A DNA stretch of 64,000 bases, from positions 990,501-1,054,500 of the forward strand of contig NZ_CP126101.1 in NCBI RefSeq assembly GCF_030123245.1. The letters run 5' to 3'. Shown here in pieces: positions 59,596 through 64,000 of the stretch. The stretch comes from Lysinibacillus pakistanensis (GTDB lineage: Bacteria; Bacillota; Bacilli; Bacillales_A; Planococcaceae). The stretch's first letter is position 1. Every line of letters begins with the position of its first letter. The notes under the pieces were generated by a model. It saw only the letters and a program-made list of their open reading frames with translations. It ran no database searches and was not told the DNA's origin. The position numbers and the translations under genes were made by a program.

Positions 59596-62500
59596 TTAAT
59601 TTTCCTCAATATCTTTTCGGTTTTTCTTTAACATTTTTGATAGCATTTCATATACGATTGGTACTACAACTAATGTTAATAATGTGGAAGATAGTAAACC
59701 ACCGATAACGGTAATTGCTAAATCTTTTGAGATTAATCCACTACCACCAGTACCAAGTGCCATTGGAATCATCGCACCAATTGTTGCAATAGCAGTCATT
59801 AGAATTGGTCTTAAACGAGTTGCACCAGCCTCTAAGATTGCCTCACGCATAACGAGTCCGTCACGTTCCATATGAATTATTCTGTCTACTAATACGATGG
59901 CATTTGTAACAACGATACCTATGAGCATTAATAAGCCCATCATAACCGAAACAGAAATTGTTTGATTTGTTACAAATAGGCCAACAAACGCGCCAATTAC
60001 TGCAAATGGAAGTGAGAACAGAATGGCAAATGGAGCTAAACCTTCACCAAATGTTACTACTAAGATAAAGTAAACGATAGCGATGGCAGCTAACATAGCA
60101 ATACCAAGCTTTGTAAATGTTTCTTGCATATCGGCAGCTACACCTGATACACCAGTTGTTACACCTTTTGGTAAATCTAATTTATCGATTTTTTTATCTG
60201 CAGCTGAAGTAGCCTTTGAGATATCTTCGTCGATAACCGTACCAGAAACTGTAGCGAAATATTCACCTTTTGAGCGAGATAATGAGTTAAGCGTAGTGCC
60301 TTTCTCTACATCTACTAGTTCACCGATAGTCATAGTTGTACCTAAGGCTGTTTTAACCTCAGTAGCTAATACATCATCGATAGATAGAGCAGCTACTTTT
60401 GCGTCACGTTGCACAATTACATCAATATCTTCACCATCATATCTTACGGATGTTAAGACTTCTTTAGAAGTATTGTTGCTCAATGCCATGACGATTTGAG
60501 CCGTCGTTAAACCGTATTGTAAAACATTCTTCTGCTCTACCTTTAGGACATGCTCAACATATGGATCTTCGTTGTCAGATTTAATGTCCTCTAAACCATC
60601 CACTTCTTTTAATGCACCTTCTACTTGTTTCACTGCATCTCGAAGCTTATCTAAATCTTCACTATATAACGTATAGCTAACTTCGTTTGAAGACATCGAC
60701 ATAGAAGAGAAGTTTTGAGATTTCCATTCTCCAGATTGACCGATGTTAAATACATAGTCTTCTACTTCTTCACGAGCTTTAGGGAAGTCCTCCATATCTT
60801 TATCAAAGATGAGGTACATTAATGCACCGCCTGCACCGCCGCCCATCATCATAGCAGAAGGATCAACATTTTGCGGATCATTGATAGAGACTTGTAAAAT
60901 ATCAATATCTTTTCGTTTCATTAATTCTTTTTCTACTTTAGCAACATTTGCTTCTGTTTCATCCATTAGCTCGCCAGTTCCAGGTGTGTAAGTTAGGTAC
61001 ATGACCTTTTCTTCCTGTGAGCCCATGAAACTAAAGCCAATCAATGGTGTTAAGGCAAGAGAACCAACTAGCAGTAAAATAGCGATTACAGAAGTAATGA
61101 TTTTATGGTTTAATGCTTTTTCAAGCACACCTTTATACCAAGTAGCTAGTTTACCAACTTCCTTATGCTGACTTTCTTTTTTCTTACCATACAGTTTTTT
61201 ACGGAACAGGAAGTGCGATAAAGCTGGAACAATGGTAATTGCCACTAATAATGAAGCCCCTAAGGCAAATGACATTGTTAATGCAAACGGCATGAATAAT
61301 TCGCCAACCATACCGCCTACAAAAATAAGCGGAGCAAATACTGCTACAGTTACTAAGGTTGAAGAAAGAATTGGTTTGAACATTTCGATAGTCGCTTCAC
61401 GAATTAGAGCGCGACCTGTTACTTTTTCTTCTTTTAAATGAATACGTCGATAAATATTTTCAACTACTACAATGGAATCATCAATAACCCGACCAATCGC
61501 TACGGTTATCGCACCAAGAGTCATAATATTTAATGTAATATCCATCCAATTTAATAATAGCAATGCCATAAAGATAGAAACTGGAATAGAGATTATTGAA
61601 ATAATCGTAGATTTGAAATCTCGTAAGAACAGTAAAATAATTAAAACGGCAATTGCGCCACCAAAAACGGCTTTTTCAATCATTGTAAAGACTGAATCTT
61701 CAATTGGGGCACCTTGGTCTAACGAAATATCAACCTTTAAGCCATCAATTAATTTTTCTTCATCCTTAATTAGGTCTTTTACTGCATTTACGACTGTCAC
61801 CGTATTTGCATCCTGACCCTTCACAATTTGAATAGCAATCGCATCTTTGCCATTTGTGCGTGATACAGATTGCACTTTACCCTCTACCTCAATCTTTGCA
61901 ATATCGCCTAAGCGAACGAATGGAGAGGGGTTTGTAGCTGAAGGTGTGACTGGAATTAATAAGTCTTTTAATTCATCTACAGATTTTACTTTACCATCAA
62001 CGGAAACAGCTTGTTCACCAACAGTAAATTGATATAAACCAAGTGAAAGTGACATATCACTAGCTTGAATCATTTGTTTGACGGTATCTTCTGTTAAACC
62101 GAGCGCAGCCATTTTCTCCTCATCATATTTAAATGAGATTTGGTTAATGTGCTGACCAGTAATGGTTGCAGATGCAACACCATCAATTTTTTCGATTTTA
62201 GGAAGGAGAATGTCTTCTACTGTTGATGTTAAATCAACAATATCTTCCTTAGAGCTACTAACTGATAATGCAACAACAGGCATCATATTCATGCTAATGG
62301 CCATAATTGTCGGTTTTTCTGCACCCTCAGGTAGCTTTACATCATCTAAAGCTGATTCTAATTGTCGTTTTTTCTCATCCATATCAATTCCATAGTCGTA
62401 TTCAACTTGAACTTGTGATACGTTGGATGAGGATGTTGAATAAACGGCTTTTACATCTTCTAAGCTTTCTACAGATTTTTCAAATGGTATGGAAAGCTCA

Positions 62501-62691
62501 TTCATGACTTGTTCAGGAGTTGCGCCAGGATAGACACCCATCACAATTAAGTATGGAATCGAAATATCAGGAATGGATTCCATTTTCATTCGTGTTCCCG
62601 AATAAATACCAGAGACAGTGATGATAATTGTTAGTAACCATACTGCCAATTTGTTTTTCAATACGAAATTAACTAAACCTTTCACCTTCAC
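59596..62691 (-). CDS. RND efflux transporter (AcrB/SwrC-like)
   Basis: A 1031-residue RND permease with twelve membrane helices in two halves and two large extracytoplasmic loops. Motifs include the N-terminal GTRMKMESIPDISIPYL, VEYDYGIDMDEKKRQLESAL, the helix-4 region GAITVAIGRVIDDSIVVVENIYRR with its proton-relay Asp pair, and LIGIVVTNAIVLVDR. It resembles Gram-positive HAE1-type exporters such as SwrC. No membrane-fusion partner lies beside it. It starts at GTG 62691, divergent from a TetR gene with a palindromic operator between them, so repression by that regulator is likely. Confidence 0.9.
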   Translation of the reverse strand: MKVKGLVNFVLKNKLAVWLLTIIITVSGIYSGTRMKMESIPDISIPYLIVMGVYPGATPEQVMNELSIPFEKSVESLEDVKAVYSTSSSNVSQVQVEYDYGIDMDEKKRQLESALDDVKLPEGAEKPTIMAISMNMMPVVALSVSSSKEDIVDLTSTVEDILLPKIEKIDGVASATITGQHINQISFKYDEEKMAALGLTEDTVKQMIQASDMSLSLGLYQFTVGEQAVSVDGKVKSVDELKDLLIPVTPSATNPSPFVRLGDIAKIEVEGKVQSVSRTNGKDAIAIQIVKGQDANTVTVVNAVKDLIKDEEKLIDGLKVDISLDQGAPIEDSVFTMIEKAVFGGAIAVLIILLFLRDFKSTIISIISIPVSIFMALLLLNWMDITLNIMTLGAITVAIGRVIDDSIVVVENIYRRIHLKEEKVTGRALIREATIEMFKPILSSTLVTVAVFAPLIFVGGMVGELFMPFALTMSFALGASLLVAITIVPALSHFLFRKKLYGKKKESQHKEVGKLATWYKGVLEKALNHKIITSVIAILLLVGSLALTPLIGFSFMGSQEEKVMYLTYTPGTGELMDETEANVAKVEKELMKRKDIDILQVSINDPQNVDPSAMMMGGGAGGALMYLIFDKDMEDFPKAREEVEDYVFNIGQSGEWKSQNFSSMSMSSNEVSYTLYSEDLDKLRDAVKQVEGALKEVDGLEDIKSDNEDPYVEHVLKVEQKNVLQYGLTTAQIVMALSNNTSKEVLTSVRYDGEDIDVIVQRDAKVAALSIDDVLATEVKTALGTTMTIGELVDVEKGTTLNSLSRSKGEYFATVSGTVIDEDISKATSAADKKIDKLDLPKGVTTGVSGVAADMQETFTKLGIAMLAAIAIVYFILVVTFGEGLAPFAILFSLPFAVIGAFVGLFVTNQTISVSVMMGLLMLIGIVVTNAIVLVDRIIHMERDGLVMREAILEAGATRLRPILMTAIATIGAMIPMALGTGGSGLISKDLAITVIGGLLSSTLLTLVVVPIVYEMLSKMLKKNRKDIEEN

Positions 62692-62732
62692 ACCTACCCT
62701 TTATTGACTAACTAAATTCAATTATTTATACT

Positions 62733-62750
62733 AATGACTAATCGGTCATT
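62733..62750. promoter_or_regulatory. Palindromic operator between the RND and TetR genes
   Basis: AATGACTAATCGGTCATT has arms AATGAC/GTCATT with a 6-nt centre, midway between the divergent starts. It is a probable site for the adjacent TetR regulator. Confidence 0.65.
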
Positions 62751-62784
62751 TGTCAACGAAATGCATTAGGAGAGAGAAAAAAAT

Positions 62785-63618
62785 ATGTTAAAAAAGCAAT
62801 TAATAATGGAGAAAGCATTAGAATTGTTTTCTGAGCAAGGCTTTGAAGCTACATCTGTACAGCAAATAACGGAACGCTGTGGTATTTCAAAAGGAGCATT
62901 TTATTTGTCCTTCAAAACAAAAGATGAGCTTGTTTTTTCAATGGTAGACTATTACTTACAACAATTTCTCATAGATATTGACCAGGTAGTCAGAGGCTCT
63001 TATAACAAAGATACTTTATTGGTTGAATTTTACAAAAGTATCTTCCAGGCCTTCAAAGCGCATTCAGCTTCTGCGCGTGTCTTTTTTAATGAGAAAATCT
63101 TTTTGTCAAAAAAAGAACTTTTTCATAAAATAACGGCTTATGAAGCAGAAATGTCTAAATCGATTATCTATATGCTGGAGCAGCTCTATGAGGATAAACT
63201 TCAAGAGACAAAATACGATGTTATGTATTGCATAAAAGGATTTATGAAGAGTTATGCAGAACTCTTTATTTTTTCTAATATGCCCCTTGATTTAGATCAA
63301 TTAGCTAAATCTCTAGCTGAAAAGACGGATATTATTGCACGTTTCACGACGATTCCCTTTATAACAGAAGACCTTGTTCAATTTGTATCCAAGCCTTGTG
63401 AACAGGAAATTTCAAAGGAAACCCTATTACAGCTGATGGAGCAACATATAAGTAATATGGAAGAATCCATTGAACGGGAATCGATGGTGCTTTTAAAAGA
63501 TCAAGTAGAAAACCCAACTTATAGTATGCCGATACTAAAAGGTTTGGTTGAAAATATACGTGTTGAACCAGCGTATAATTGGGTTGCCTATGTAATAGCC
63601 AAATATTTTAAAGTGTAA
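62785..63618 (+). CDS. TetR family regulator of the RND exporter
   Basis: A 277-residue TetR protein, longer than the usual 190-220 residues. The helix-turn-helix covers about residues 8-52 (EKALELFSEQGFEATSVQQITERCGISKGAFYLSFKTKDEL). The C-terminal half is extended by about 70 residues and could form an enlarged ligand pocket. It is divergent from the RND gene. ATG 62785 follows AGGAGAGAG. A perfect terminator hairpin follows. Confidence 0.87.
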   Translation: MLKKQLIMEKALELFSEQGFEATSVQQITERCGISKGAFYLSFKTKDELVFSMVDYYLQQFLIDIDQVVRGSYNKDTLLVEFYKSIFQAFKAHSASARVFFNEKIFLSKKELFHKITAYEAEMSKSIIYMLEQLYEDKLQETKYDVMYCIKGFMKSYAELFIFSNMPLDLDQLAKSLAEKTDIIARFTTIPFITEDLVQFVSKPCEQEISKETLLQLMEQHISNMEESIERESMVLLKDQVENPTYSMPILKGLVENIRVEPAYNWVAYVIAKYFKV

Positions 63619-63622
63619 GGAG

Positions 63623-63661
63623 AGAATTGTTCACTTTTATTGTGAACAATTCTATTTTTTT
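63623..63661 (+). terminator. Terminator after the TetR gene
   Basis: AGAATTGTTCAC pairs perfectly with GTGAACAATTCT and is followed by ATTTTTTT. Confidence 0.93.
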
Positions 63662-63930
63662 ATTTTGCACCTTTATTTCTAACGGAATGGATTGCAGTGC
63701 CTCTGGTGGACTATGAAAGTGTTCTTTATGCTACCAGCAAATTTAATTCTTATTGGTATTTCCCCTGTTATTGAAGTCGAGGTATTGCTTGAATATTTAG
63801 TATTTTTAGTTGCTACTAGATGAAGAATACTATTTAAGAATGAAGGATTTTAACTAACATAAAGATGCTCCTTTATCATGCTTTACTACTATATACGTAA
63901 AACGAAAGAAGAGGTTTCAAAAAATTAAAA
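63662..63930. other. Intergenic region near the right edge
   Basis: No gene can be supported. A 36-codon hydrophobic frame starting at ATG 63713 and ending at 63823 lacks a proper ribosome site and may be chance. Confidence 0.35.
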
Positions 63931-63963
63931 AAAGAAGCTACGTAAAATTTACATAGCTTCTTT
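63931..63963 (-). terminator. Terminator for a minus-strand gene entering from the right
   Basis: On the minus strand AAAGAAGCTATGTAAA pairs with TTTACGTAGCTTCTTT and ends in a T run, just beyond the stop codon at 63971-63973. Confidence 0.7.
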
Positions 63964-63970
63964 AAGAGGT

Positions 63971-64000
63971 TTAAACCTCCATAATAATAGGTAAAATCAT
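63971..64000 (-). CDS. C-terminal end of an unidentified gene (continues beyond window)
   Basis: Nine minus-strand codons (ending ILPIIMEV) precede a TAA stop that is followed at once by a good terminator, as expected for the 3' end of a gene. Too little is present for identification. Confidence 0.35.
   Translation of the reverse strand: MILPIIMEV

Noticed and set aside
60083..62507. Several plus-strand ORFs opposite the RND gene
   Set aside because: They are antisense shadows of a well-supported 1031-residue protein, with no ribosome sites or recognisable domains.

Overview
The window is a low-GC Firmicutes chromosome segment, most likely Lysinibacillus or a close Bacillales relative. The evidence is AT-rich sequence, AGGAGG-type ribosome sites, frequent TTG and GTG starts, and a gene backbone matching the Bacillus subtilis yku region: fadH/ykuF, cbpB/ykuL and ccpC/ykuM near 8-10.7 kb, then ykuU and ykuV at 42.3-43.4 kb. 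In B. subtilis these genes lie close together. Here about 31 kb of other genes separate them. The genus call is inference from gene content. No rRNA, tRNA or CRISPR array was seen.

Layout. 0-2.8 kb: 3' end of polyphosphate kinase and a PAS-GGDEF-EAL protein. 3.0-3.5 kb: a purine-rich 42-bp tandem array (array A). 3.5-7.9 kb: a TetR regulator divergent from an aldehyde dehydrogenase, a 3-hydroxybutyrate dehydrogenase-like SDR and an iron alcohol dehydrogenase broken by a microhomology deletion. 8-10.7 kb: fadH, a small membrane protein, cbpB, ccpC. 10.9-22.7 kb: an eight-gene membrane/MoxR/DUF58/VWA operon with an ABC exporter pair. 22.8-24.8 kb: TPP-riboswitch-controlled thiW and an MFS drug transporter. 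25.2-32.7 kb: an unusual operon encoding a LuxE-like adenylating enzyme, an IscU-like scaffold, a NifS-like desulfurase, two U32-family Fe-S proteins, a divergent acyl-CoA dehydrogenase-like flavoprotein and a DHA2 exporter. I regard it as the best candidate for an undescribed system. 32.9-37.3 kb: a transglutaminase-like gene, then comP and comA homologues followed by a frameshifted, N-terminally truncated comQ-like relic, with no recognisable comX. 37.6-41.9 kb: potABCD behind an XRE-cupin regulator. 42.3-43.4 kb: ykuU and ykuV. 43.5-45.3 kb: an IS3-family element inserted in a second purine-rich array (array B). 45.4-50.6 kb: ktrC, a small membrane protein, and the dctP/dctS/dctR dicarboxylate system. 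50.7-55.7 kb: a GNAT enzyme, mprF, an S66 peptidase and a graveyard with an MFS relic and an IS66-like trace. 55.7-64 kb: an ECF sigma/anti-sigma pair, a YngK-like glycosyl hydrolase, a nested inverted-repeat element, and an RND exporter divergent from a TetR regulator.

Working together: several neighbours form clear regulator-target units. These are the two TetR pairs with inverted-repeat operators, the XRE-cupin regulator with pot genes, DctS/DctR with DctP, TPP RNA with ThiW, and the ECF sigma factor with its anti-sigma factor. c-di-AMP links CbpB and KtrC by family knowledge. Family names and B. subtilis correspondences come from recognising the encoded proteins. No database search was run.
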